Shown here one piece after another: positions 15,242 through 23,366 of a stretch of DNA of 64,000 bases (position 1 is the first letter of the stretch; every line of letters begins with the position of its first letter). The DNA comes from Pseudorhodobacter ferrugineus DSM 5888 (GTDB lineage: Bacteria > Pseudomonadota > Alphaproteobacteria > Rhodobacterales > Rhodobacteraceae). Location: assembly GCF_000420745.1 (NCBI RefSeq), contig NZ_ATVN01000002.1:124001-188000 (forward strand), read 5' to 3'. The notes below the pieces were generated by a model. The model searched no databases and was not told the origin of the DNA. It worked only from the letters and a program-made list of their open reading frames with translations. Both the position numbers and the translations under genes were made by a program.

Positions 15242-18200
15242 TCAGGCCTCGCCCATTTCAGCCAACAGCTCGGCATTGCCGCCCGATGCCGTGGTATCAA
15301 TGCAGACATGGCGTTCCAGCCGCACATGCGCCGCATCGGGCATCCCGCCAATCAGCGATAAAATGGCCCCATCGCGCGCGGCCAAGGCCAGCGCATAGGC
15401 GCGGCCCTGATCGGCATCCCCCCACCAGATCGCCCCCGAAAACCCGTCCAGTTTGGTCAGGGCCGAGGCAATCAGGCAGGTCGCTTCAACCGCCTCACCG
15501 CCCAAGCCCCGCACCGCCTCGGCCTGTGCCAGCGCTTGCGCGGGGCTTGGCCCAAGGCACAACAGCGGCGGGCGGGCATAGGCCGACAGGCGGTTGCTTT
15601 CGCCCGTTGGCCCCGGCAGGTCCATCACATGCACCACACGGCGCGGGACCGTCTCGGCCGCCAAGGTCCGCGTCACATCGGCAACCGAGCTGGTCCCTGC
15701 ATCCCCCGCCAAAACGGGCGCATCCACCCGCGCAAACCGCACCATATAGTCGGGCCCGCCCGCCTTGGGGCCAGTCCCGGAAAGCCCTTCGCCGCCAAAG
15801 GGTTGGCTGCCGACAACGGCACCAATCTGGTTGCGGTTCACATAGGTATTGCCCACGTTTATCTTTGCCACCACCCGTTCCACGCGGTCATCAATCCGGC
15901 TGTGCAAACCAAAGGTCAGGCCATAGCCCATCGCGTTCACATCCTCGATCACCTTGTTCAACCCGCCTGCACGCCACGGGGCAATGTGCAAAACAGGGCC
16001 AAAGATTTCGCGCGGCATATCGGCAATGCCCCGTACCGCGATCACCGTGGGCGGAATAAACGTGCCACCACTCGGCACTGTGCCTTCTTTCAACACGCGG
16101 CCCTCGGCACGCGCCGCCTCGATATACGCCCGAATATCGGCCTGCGCGCGGGCGTCAATAACCGGCCCCACATCGGTGACCAAATCCCAAGGGTTGCCCG
16201 CCTCCAGATCATCCATCGCGCCGAATAACATGTCCTTAACAGTATCAGAAATATCATCCTGCAAATACAAACAGCGCAGCGCCGAACAGCGTTGTCCCGC
16301 TGATTGGAAACTGGACGCCAGCACATCGCGCACGGCCTGTTCGGGCAGCGCAGTGCTGTCCACAACCATTGCGTTCAAACCGCCGGTTTCCGCGATCAGC
16401 GGCGCCGTTGGGTCCATATGCGCCGCCATATTCTGACGGATGCGCATCGCTGTGGCGGTCGATCCGGTAAAACATACGCCATTGACGCGGGCATCCCCTG
16501 TCAGCCCTGCGCCCACAACCGCCCCTTCGCCAGGCAGCAGTTGCAGCGCCGTGGCAGGCACGCCCGCCTTATGCAGCAAGTCCACCGCAAAGGCCGCGAT
16601 TAACCCTGTTTGTTCGGCAGGCTTTGCCAGCACCGCATTGCCCGCGCCCAAAGCCGCCGCGATTTGCCCCGAGAAAATCGCCAAGGGGAAGTTCCATGGG
16701 CTGATGCAGGTAAACACGCCGCGCGCGGGCGCTGTCAAACCCTCGGCCTGATCGGCATAATAGCGCAAGAAATCAACGGCTTCGCGCAATTCACCCACCG
16801 CATCCAGCAGGGTTTTGCCGGCCTCGCGCGCCAGCAGCGCAAAGATCGGGCCAAACTCGGCCTCATATAAATCCGCCGCACGGCGCAGCACTTGCGCCCG
16901 CTGTGCGGGGGCGGCATCCCACGGGGCCGCCGCGTTCAGCGCCGTTTCAATGTCGGGGGCCGATGCAGGCAGAATATGCCCCACCACAGCACCCGTTGCA
17001 GGGTTGTTCACTGCCCAGCGTTTGCCACCGGCAACGGGGCCCGCCAACATGGGCCGTGCCTCGAACAAATGCTCCAAGAACGGCCCGCGTGCGGCCTCAA
17101 TCGCCGCCAAATCGCCGGCATCGGTCAAATCCCAACCACGGCTGTTGGTGCGTTTGCCAAACAGGCGTGGTGGCGCGCGCAGAATGTGGCTTTCAATCGG
17201 TTGCATTGCCTCCATCGCGTCCAGCGGGCAGGCGGCGACCACCTCCGGCGGCACAGCCTCATCCACAATCTGGTTCACAAAGCTGGAGTTTGCGCCGTTT
17301 TCCAGCAAGCGGCGCACAAGATAGGCCAGCAAATCGCGGTGCGCGCCCACGGGGGCATAAATCCGGCAACGCGTGCCTTTTTCTTCCAAAACAATGTCAT
17401 GCAGGCGTTCGCCCATGCCGTGCAGGCGCTGAAATTCAAAGGCGCGCTTATCGGTGGCCATGTCCAGCACGGCGGCAACGGTATGCGCGTTATGCGTGGC
17501 AAATTGCGGGTAAATCCGGTCAGTCATAGCAAGCAATTTCTTGGCGCAGGCCATGTAGGACACGTCGGTCGCCTGCTTGCGGGTGAACACGGGGAAACTT
17601 TCCAACCCCATGACCTGCGCGCGTTTCACCTCGGCGTCCCAATAGGCGCCTTTGACCAAACGCACCATGATCTTGCGGTCCAGCCGTTCGGCGGTGCCAT
17701 AAAGCCAGTCAATCACCGCGCCCGCGCGGCGCCCGTAGGCCTGCACAACCACGCCAAAACCATCCCAGCCCTTCAGCGCCTTATCCGCCAAAACCGCCTC
17801 GATCACTTGCAAGGACAGCGCCAGACGGTCGGCTTCTTCGGCATCAACATTGAACCCCAAACCAGCCGCCTTGGCCAACGCTGCCAACGCACGCACACGT
17901 GGCACCAGCTCTTCCATCACCCGCTCACGTTTTGCCACCTCATAGCGCGGATGCAGCGCCGACAGTTTCACCGAAATGCCGGGGTTTTCGCGAATGTCCT
18001 TGGATTTGGCCGCCTTGGCAATCGCCGTGATCGCGGCAGTATAGGCCAGATGATAGCGGCGGGCATCATGTTCGGTCCGTGCAGCCTCGCCCAGCATGTC
18101 ATAGGAATAGGTGAAACCCTTGCCCTCCAACTCCCGCGCGCGCTTCATGGCATTTTCAATGGTTTCGCCCAGAACGAACTGCTTGCCCATTTCCTTCATG

Positions 18201-18691
18201 GCACGCGAAACAGCCGTGCGGATCACCGGCTCGCCCAAGCGTTTCACCGCACCCCGTAGGCTTGAGACTATGCTCGGCTTGCGGTCGTCCAGCACCTTGC
18301 CCGTCAGCATCAACGCCCAAGTCGAGGCGTTGACAAGGCTGGACGCCGACTGCCCCAAATGCTTGCCCCAATTGCTCGGCGCGATCTTGTCCTCGATCAA
18401 CGCATCCATCGTCTCGGCATCCGGCACGCGCAACAGCGCCTCGGCCAGACACATCAAGGAAATGCCTTCATCGGTCGACAACCCGTATTCGGCAAGGAAA
18501 ACCTCCATCAGCCCGGGTTTGGCACTGGCGCGAATGGCGCGCACCAGATCGGCCCCGCTGGCGGCGATGCGCGCGCGGTCTTGCGCATTTAACCCAGCCT
18601 CGGCGATCAGGGCGCGGACCAGATCGGCCTCGGGGCGCAGCGCATCACGGTCAACAATCGTCCAAGCAGTGTCAATGGAATCGCGGGGCAT
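15242..18691 (-). CDS. putA: Bifunctional proline dehydrogenase / L-glutamate gamma-semialdehyde dehydrogenase
   Basis: A 1149-residue enzyme that oxidises proline to glutamate in two channelled steps. The FAD-binding proline dehydrogenase barrel covers roughly residues 130-480 (VRLVKGAYWDAEVKRAQVMG, and RLLENGANSSFVNQIVDE). The aldehyde dehydrogenase domain follows at about 530-1000, with TCISPWNFPLAIFSGQ, the general-base glutamate in AETGGLNAMVV and the nucleophile in SAGQRCSALRCLY. A further C-terminal domain of about 140 residues closes the substrate tunnel in long PutAs. No N-terminal ribbon-helix-helix domain is present, as usual in alphaproteobacteria. ATG 18691 has GAGGAG 9 bp upstream. 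The divergent Lrp-type regulator probably controls it. Confidence 0.95.
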   Translation of the reverse strand: MPRDSIDTAWTIVDRDALRPEADLVRALIAEAGLNAQDRARIAASGADLVRAIRASAKPGLMEVFLAEYGLSTDEGISLMCLAEALLRVPDAETMDALIEDKIAPSNWGKHLGQSASSLVNASTWALMLTGKVLDDRKPSIVSSLRGAVKRLGEPVIRTAVSRAMKEMGKQFVLGETIENAMKRARELEGKGFTYSYDMLGEAARTEHDARRYHLAYTAAITAIAKAAKSKDIRENPGISVKLSALHPRYEVAKRERVMEELVPRVRALAALAKAAGLGFNVDAEEADRLALSLQVIEAVLADKALKGWDGFGVVVQAYGRRAGAVIDWLYGTAERLDRKIMVRLVKGAYWDAEVKRAQVMGLESFPVFTRKQATDVSYMACAKKLLAMTDRIYPQFATHNAHTVAAVLDMATDKRAFEFQRLHGMGERLHDIVLEEKGTRCRIYAPVGAHRDLLAYLVRRLLENGANSSFVNQIVDEAVPPEVVAACPLDAMEAMQPIESHILRAPPRLFGKRTNSRGWDLTDAGDLAAIEAARGPFLEHLFEARPMLAGPVAGGKRWAVNNPATGAVVGHILPASAPDIETALNAAAPWDAAPAQRAQVLRRAADLYEAEFGPIFALLAREAGKTLLDAVGELREAVDFLRYYADQAEGLTAPARGVFTCISPWNFPLAIFSGQIAAALGAGNAVLAKPAEQTGLIAAFAVDLLHKAGVPATALQLLPGEGAVVGAGLTGDARVNGVCFTGSTATAMRIRQNMAAHMDPTAPLIAETGGLNAMVVDSTALPEQAVRDVLASSFQSAGQRCSALRCLYLQDDISDTVKDMLFGAMDDLEAGNPWDLVTDVGPVIDARAQADIRAYIEAARAEGRVLKEGTVPSGGTFIPPTVIAVRGIADMPREIFGPVLHIAPWRAGGLNKVIEDVNAMGYGLTFGLHSRIDDRVERVVAKINVGNTYVNRNQIGAVVGSQPFGGEGLSGTGPKAGGPDYMVRFARVDAPVLAGDAGTSSVADVTRTLAAETVPRRVVHVMDLPGPTGESNRLSAYARPPLLCLGPSPAQALAQAEAVRGLGGEAVEATCLIASALTKLDGFSGAIWWGDADQGRAYALALAARDGAILSLIGGMPDAAHVRLERHVCIDTTASGGNAELLAEMGEA

Positions 18692-18744
18692 GGGCAAACT
18701 CTCCTCTTTCTCCTAATATATGCTGGAATCAAAAGCCATTCGTC

Positions 18745-18762
18745 CCGATTAACGGTAATCGG
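18745..18762. promoter_or_regulatory. Palindromic operator candidate between putA and putR
   Basis: CCGATTA and TAATCGG form a perfect 7-bp inverted repeat around ACGG, in the 105-bp spacer between the divergent putA and putR starts. A further half-site, CCGATT, lies at 18775-18780. The arrangement suits an Lrp-type regulator, which binds several spaced sites. Confidence 0.5.
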
Positions 18763-18796
18763 CAGTCGTTTTGGCCGATTGCAGGGGGAAAACCGC

Positions 18797-19261
18797 ATGT
18801 CGTCAGAACCATTTGATCTGGACCGCTTTGATCAAGCGATTTTGCGGGTGCTGGCCACCGAAGGGCGCATTTCCGCGACCGAACTGGCGCGCCGCATCGG
18901 CCTGTCCAAATCGCCCACCCAAGCGCGGATGAAGCGGCTGGAAGAAACCGGTGTTATCACCGCCTACCGCGCCCAACTTGACCCGATCAAAATGGGTCAG
19001 GCCCATGTGGCCTTTGTCGAGGTGCGGCTGTCAGACACCCGCGAGGCGGCGTTGCAAGCCTTCAACAAGGCGGTGCTGGCGATCCCCGAGGTGGAACAAT
19101 GCCACATGATGGCCAGCCGTTTTGACTATCTGCTCAAGGTGCGCACAGGCGATATCCAAGATTACCGCCGCGTCTTGGGCGAACGGATTTCGGCGCTGCC
19201 GCATGTGGCGTCAACTTCCACCCATGTGGCGATGGAATCGGTGAAGGAGGCGGGGGTTTAA
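18797..19261 (+). CDS. putR: Lrp/AsnC-family transcriptional regulator of proline catabolism
   Basis: A 154-residue regulator with an N-terminal helix-turn-helix (residues 10-60, FDQAILRVLATEGRISATELARRIGLSKSPTQARMKRLEETG) and a C-terminal ligand-binding domain (about 70-150, including EVEQCHMMASRFDYLLKVR). It is divergent from putA, the standard arrangement for PutR, which activates putA when proline is present. GGGGGAA precedes ATG 18797. The assignment to PutR rather than another Lrp paralogue rests on this position. The stop codon of the convergent thiolase-like gene overlaps its end. Confidence 0.85.
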   Translation: MSSEPFDLDRFDQAILRVLATEGRISATELARRIGLSKSPTQARMKRLEETGVITAYRAQLDPIKMGQAHVAFVEVRLSDTREAALQAFNKAVLAIPEVEQCHMMASRFDYLLKVRTGDIQDYRRVLGERISALPHVASTSTHVAMESVKEAGV

Positions 19262-20334
19262 GCCTCTAACACCAAGGCCGACCCGATCCCCCCTGCCGCC
19301 GCAATTGCACACAACCCGTGACCGCGCTGCAGATCGGCAAACAGCCGCGCCACCAGTACAGCACCCGATGCCCCCACCGGATGCCCGCGCGCCAAAGCGC
19401 CCCCGCCAATATTAACCCGCGCGGGGTCCAACCCTGCGCCTTGAATGCAGGCCATCGCTTGCACCGCATAAGCCTCCATAATCTCGGACCGGTCCAATAC
19501 CAACGGGGGGGAAAGAACCCGGGCAATCGCCCCTAAAGGGGCAAGCCCGGGTTCTTGTGGGTTGGCCCCAAGGGTGGCCCCCGCAATAATCCGCATGGCC
19601 CTTGTGGCCCGTGCGGCGACCTGCGCCGATACCACAAGGCAAAACGCAGCCCCATCGGCCGCCACTGCCGCATTGGCCGGGGTGACAGTTCCCACAATCG
19701 CGCGCGCCCGCGCCGCCACCGCAGGCGTCAGGCCCCGCGTGAACCCGTCCCGCAGCACGCCCTCAATTCCTACAATCTCGCGATGCACCGCCGCCCGCGC
19801 CCGCGCGTGCGATGCCACGGCAAAGGCATCCTGCGCGGCCCGCGTAATCCCCAACCGATCCGCCAACGCCGCCGCCGCCATGTGCATGTCGGGGTCCCTG
19901 TCACGCCAAGGCGTAAACGGCGGCGCATCATAGGCCACCGCCGCCCCGCCCGCAGGGTCCGTCCGCAACCGCAACGGGCGGCGGGAATAGCTTTCCGCCC
20001 CACCCGCCAACACCACTTGCGCCGCGCCGCTTTCTACCAGCGCGCGCGCCAAAATCACCGCGTCCAAACCACCCGCACATTGCCGGTCAATACTCAGCCC
20101 CGCCACATGCTCTGGCAATCCCGCCGCAAGGGCCGCCACCCGCGCAGGGTTGCCGCCCGCGCCTAAAGCGTTGGATAAAATCACCTCATCGACCTGGGCC
20201 GCATCAATCCCCGCATCCGCCAAACAGGCCAGCATCACGGGCGCCGCCAACGCGTGCACCTCCAGCCCCGCAAAGGCCCCGCCCGCAGGCATCACCGCCG
20301 TCCGCCGCGCGGCAATAATAAACGCTCCGCTCAT
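19258..20334 (-). CDS. Thiolase-family protein lacking the second catalytic cysteine
   Basis: A 358-residue thiolase-fold protein. The nucleophilic cysteine is at about 86 in IDRQCAGGLDAV, and the catalytic histidine is in GGGALARGHPVGASGA. Ordinary acetyl-CoA acetyltransferases end with GLATLCIGGGxG; here the matching region reads GLCAIAAAGGIG, so alanine replaces the second cysteine and a cysteine appears three residues earlier. It is also shorter than the usual 390 residues. It may therefore carry out an acyl transfer or condensation other than classical thiolysis. It overlaps the upstream AMP-ligase-like gene by ATGA, so the two probably act together on an acyl substrate. The preceding in-frame extension to 20403 is ignored because it lies in that gene. 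Confidence 0.7.
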   Translation of the reverse strand: MSGAFIIAARRTAVMPAGGAFAGLEVHALAAPVMLACLADAGIDAAQVDEVILSNALGAGGNPARVAALAAGLPEHVAGLSIDRQCAGGLDAVILARALVESGAAQVVLAGGAESYSRRPLRLRTDPAGGAAVAYDAPPFTPWRDRDPDMHMAAAALADRLGITRAAQDAFAVASHARARAAVHREIVGIEGVLRDGFTRGLTPAVAARARAIVGTVTPANAAVAADGAAFCLVVSAQVAARATRAMRIIAGATLGANPQEPGLAPLGAIARVLSPPLVLDRSEIMEAYAVQAMACIQGAGLDPARVNIGGGALARGHPVGASGAVLVARLFADLQRGHGLCAIAAAGGIGSALVLEA

Positions 20335-21491
20335 GCAGTCCCCTGCGCAATCGCCGCCAAATCCACCTTGCCCGATGGCAAAACCGGCCAATCCTCGCGC
20401 CAATGCACCCGCTTCGGTGCAATCAGCGGCCCAAACTGTGCCCGCAACGCCCCCAGCACATCCGCAGCGCCAGATCCCATCACAACTGCCTCCAAGACTT
20501 GCCCGCGCAATGCGTCTGCGCGCGGCACCACTGCCGCCCGTGCCACACCCCTCAGGCCCAATAAAAACAGCTCCATCGCTTCAGGATAGGCGTTTTGCCC
20601 CGCCACTGTCACCATCCGGTCAATACGGCCCCGCAGCACCAATTGGCCGGCCTCTATCCGGCCAACCTCGCCCAGCCCCAACCAGCCATCCCGCCATTCG
20701 GCCACACCCGCATCGGCGCCGGCATAGCCCGCGAACAGATATGGGCTGCGCACCCAAACCCGCCCCTCGGCCTCTGTGCCAAACGGCCCGCCAATCCCGA
20801 TCTCAACCCCGGGATAGGCGCGCCCCACAGCATGCGCAGGCGTGGCATCATCGGCCAAAGTGATAAAGCTCGCCTCTGCCGCCCCGTAAAACTCGCGCAC
20901 CACGGCGGCAGGGCACAGCGCGGCCAGCCCCGCGCGCAAACCTGCATCCAGCTTGGCCCCGCCCACCAGCACAAACCGCAAGTCGGGCAAGTCCGCACCG
21001 CCCGCCTCAACCAACAACTGCACCTGCGGCGGCGACGCCCATAAAACCTGCACGCGCCGCACCGCCAAAGCCGCGCGCTGCCGGTCCGGCCGCATCCCGT
21101 CCAACACATGAACATCCGCCCCAAGGCTCAATCCCTCGACCGCACCATACAGCGACAAGGATTGCACCAACCGCCCTAACACGGCGACACCCACCCCCGG
21201 CCCAATACCGAACAAACCCGCATTCACTGCAAAACTGCGCTGCCACGACAAAACATCCCGCGCAATCCGGCGCGGCACCCCCGTACTGCCTGACGTTAGA
21301 GTCTCAAACCCCGCCAATGGGGCAGGGGCCTCTACCGCGCCAATCCGAAACGGCCCCGCGCCAAACGCTGCCTCCAGTGCCGCCGCCACAGGCCTGTCCG
21401 CACATACCCCCAAAACGTCAAAAGGGCGCAGCAGCGCTACGCCCTCACTTCCAAAAACCCTTGCCTCAGAATGCCAGCGAAACCCGTCCAT
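20331..21491 (-). CDS. Short acyl-CoA synthetase/AMP-ligase-like protein
   Basis: A 386-residue member of the ANL adenylating superfamily, much shorter than the usual 500 or more residues. The phosphate loop is ETLTSGSTGVPRR (near residues 64-76), the adenine-binding motif is FYGAAEASF (usual YGxTE), a hinge-like RIDRMVTVAGQNAYPEAMEL lies at about 290, and the C-terminal catalytic lysine is in LPSGKVDLAAI. The aspartate of the usual TGD motif is replaced within LGLGEVGRI. It would activate a carboxylic acid as an adenylate and perhaps a CoA thioester for the coupled thiolase-like protein. Such short forms resemble o-succinylbenzoate ligases. The substrate is unknown. Confidence 0.65.
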   Translation of the reverse strand: MDGFRWHSEARVFGSEGVALLRPFDVLGVCADRPVAAALEAAFGAGPFRIGAVEAPAPLAGFETLTSGSTGVPRRIARDVLSWQRSFAVNAGLFGIGPGVGVAVLGRLVQSLSLYGAVEGLSLGADVHVLDGMRPDRQRAALAVRRVQVLWASPPQVQLLVEAGGADLPDLRFVLVGGAKLDAGLRAGLAALCPAAVVREFYGAAEASFITLADDATPAHAVGRAYPGVEIGIGGPFGTEAEGRVWVRSPYLFAGYAGADAGVAEWRDGWLGLGEVGRIEAGQLVLRGRIDRMVTVAGQNAYPEAMELFLLGLRGVARAAVVPRADALRGQVLEAVVMGSGAADVLGALRAQFGPLIAPKRVHWREDWPVLPSGKVDLAAIAQGTA

Positions 21492-21588
21492 CCAGCCGCT
21501 CCTCGCAAGGCCTAATTACACCGCAGATTTCATCTTTGCTCAAATACTCAAAACCCGCCAGCGGCGCAAAGGGCCCGCCGCAGCAAGA

Positions 21589-22377
21589 TCATTCCCCGCG
21601 AATAACCTTGCGGAACCCGTCAAACAGCGGCGTATTGGCGCAAACAATAGACCCTTTTTCCAAAGGCTCGTCGCCCTCGCGAATACCCGAAACCTGACCG
21701 CCCGCTTCACGCACCAAAACGATGCCTGCCGCGATGTCCCAAGGCTGCACACCGCGCGCCCAATAACCGTCAAACCGCCCTGCGGCGACATAGGCCATGT
21801 TCAGCGCAGCCGATCCCCAGCTGCGCACGCCCGCCGTGACCGGCGACAAACGCGCCAAATCTTGCAGCGTCGCGGGCAAAGTGCCTTTGCCACCAAACGG
21901 AATAGCCGTGGCAAAAATGCTCTCAATCATCCGGCCACGCCCTGACACGCGCAAGCGGCTTTCGTTCATCCAGGCGCCGCCGCCTTTTTCGGCCCAGAAC
22001 ATCTCGTCCTTGGCCGCGTCAAAGATCACACCGGCAATAATCTCGCCCTTATGCTCCAGCGCGATTGATACAGCCCAATGCGGCAAACCGTGCAAAAAGT
22101 TTGTGGTCCCGTCCAGCGGGTCCACAATCCAGCGGCGTGTCGGGTCGGACCCTTCGGTTTCGGCACTCTCTTCGCCCAAAAATCCATAGGTTGGGCGCCC
22201 GCCCAGCAATTCCTCGCGCAGCACTTTTTCCGCCTCGCGGTCGGCGCGCGTCACAAAATCTCCGGGCCCCTTGGCGGAAACCTGAAGGTTTTCCACCTCG
22301 CGGAAATCCTTGACCAACGCCCGCCCAACTTTGCGGGCTGCCTTCTTCATCAGGTTGAGGTTCGCGCTGCCTTGCAT
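21589..22377 (-). CDS. suhB: Inositol-1-monophosphatase family protein
   Basis: A 262-residue magnesium-dependent, lithium-sensitive-type phosphatase. The metal-binding motifs are GEESAETEG, DPLDGTTNFLHGLPHWAVSIAL and WDIAAGIVLVREAGG, in order. TRADREAEKVLREEL is the N-terminal signature. It removes phosphate from inositol monophosphate or related sugar phosphates; SuhB in other bacteria also affects rRNA transcription. ATG 22377 is selected; the frame is open a further 27 bp. It lies about 100 bp beyond the start of the AMP-ligase-like gene on the same strand and has its own promoter region upstream. The family is certain, the physiological role less so. Confidence 0.85.
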   Translation of the reverse strand: MQGSANLNLMKKAARKVGRALVKDFREVENLQVSAKGPGDFVTRADREAEKVLREELLGGRPTYGFLGEESAETEGSDPTRRWIVDPLDGTTNFLHGLPHWAVSIALEHKGEIIAGVIFDAAKDEMFWAEKGGGAWMNESRLRVSGRGRMIESIFATAIPFGGKGTLPATLQDLARLSPVTAGVRSWGSAALNMAYVAAGRFDGYWARGVQPWDIAAGIVLVREAGGQVSGIREGDEPLEKGSIVCANTPLFDGFRKVIRGE

Positions 22378-22404
22378 GCCGTGGCTCCATTCGTGTCCGG
22401 CCAA

Positions 22405-22909
22405 AGCCTATACGCGCGGCCCGACCGGATGCCAAGGGGGGGCAGCCCGCGCCGCCCATGCGGCACTGCCTGCAGGGCGAAATGGGGTGTCCCTGCATCA
22501 GATTGGCCGAATAGACCTAAAGCATGTGAAAATGAGGTTATAATAATCGTTTCAATCCACAAATTCGGTCGATATTCCTTTCTGAAATGGCGCATTATGT
22601 CGCAGGCAGGCCGAAAGGCGGAAATTCGCTACCTATGGGCCTTGCCGAAAACACGTAGCCCCACCGCAAAGGGAAAGACTCACTGTATGCCTGCCGCTAA
22701 TTGGTGGAAAGTTGCGCCATAAAGCACTCTTTATAGTAATTCTTCGCATAATGGCGTAAAATGTCGAATAAATCCTGTTTTTCTTCGATGTCCCCGCCAG
22801 ATAAAGGACCACCTGCGACCAGATGCCGCGCATATTTAAGTCGTAGGGGCGGCACCACGCGCCCCCACAAAACCGGCCAAACCGGCCAGACCAAAAGAGG
22901 GAGAGAAAA
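22405..22909. other. 505-bp divergent intergenic region upstream of the stress-protein gene
   Basis: No convincing gene is visible between the inositol monophosphatase and the universal stress protein gene. The part from about 22500 on is clearly AT-richer than the flanks, as expected of promoters. ATAAAG-CACT-CTTTAT at 22719-22734 is a perfect 6-bp palindrome, and GGCCAAACCGGCC lies just before the stress-protein gene. No tRNA or known RNA was found here. Confidence 0.45.
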
Positions 22910-23344
22910 ATGCCTGACACAATCGTCGTGGCCTGTGATGGCTCGGATGCATCCGCCCGCGCGCTTGATTTTGCCCATGCAAGGGCCAAGCAAATCGGCG
23001 GCGACCTGCTCGTTGTTCATGTCTTGGAATGGTCGCCCTACAGCTTCCTGACCCCCGATGAAATCGCCGAACGCCATGTGCGCCGCAAAGAGGAACTGGC
23101 CCGCGCCGATGCCGCGATCATCGGCCCGATCATCGCCAAATACAAAGACAAAGGCGTGAAAATTGAAACAGCGGTCAAATACGGCCATGTCATTGACACG
23201 CTGATCGACGCGGCAACAACCGCCAATGCGGTCGAAATCATCTCGGGGCGTACCGGCAATTCGGGCGTGATGACACGGGTCTTCGGCTCGGTCGCGGGCA
23301 CCTTGGCCCAAGTCTCGCCAGTGCCTTGCACCATCGTTCCATAA
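22910..23344 (+). CDS. Universal stress protein (UspA family)
   Basis: A 144-residue single-domain Usp. The fold is marked by IVVACDGSDASARALDFAHARAKQ at the N-terminus and by the nucleotide-binding SGRTGNSGVMTRVFGSVAGTLAQVSPVPCTIV at the C-terminus, close to the usual G-2x-G-9x-GS pattern of ATP-binding Usps. GAGGGAGAG precedes ATG 22910. The gene lies 22 bp upstream of a sodium:amino-acid symporter gene in the same direction, so the two are probably co-transcribed; a Usp next to a transporter gene is a common arrangement in which the Usp may regulate the transporter. It is cytoplasmic with no signal peptide. Confidence 0.85.
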   Translation: MPDTIVVACDGSDASARALDFAHARAKQIGGDLLVVHVLEWSPYSFLTPDEIAERHVRRKEELARADAAIIGPIIAKYKDKGVKIETAVKYGHVIDTLIDAATTANAVEIISGRTGNSGVMTRVFGSVAGTLAQVSPVPCTIVP

Positions 23345-23366
23345 GTAATCCTACAGGGAGAGTAGA

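Noticed and set aside
22719-22734. ATAAAG-CACT-CTTTAT palindrome as an operator
   Set aside because: The arms are only 6 bp in AT-rich sequence and 175 bp from the nearest start, so chance is likely.
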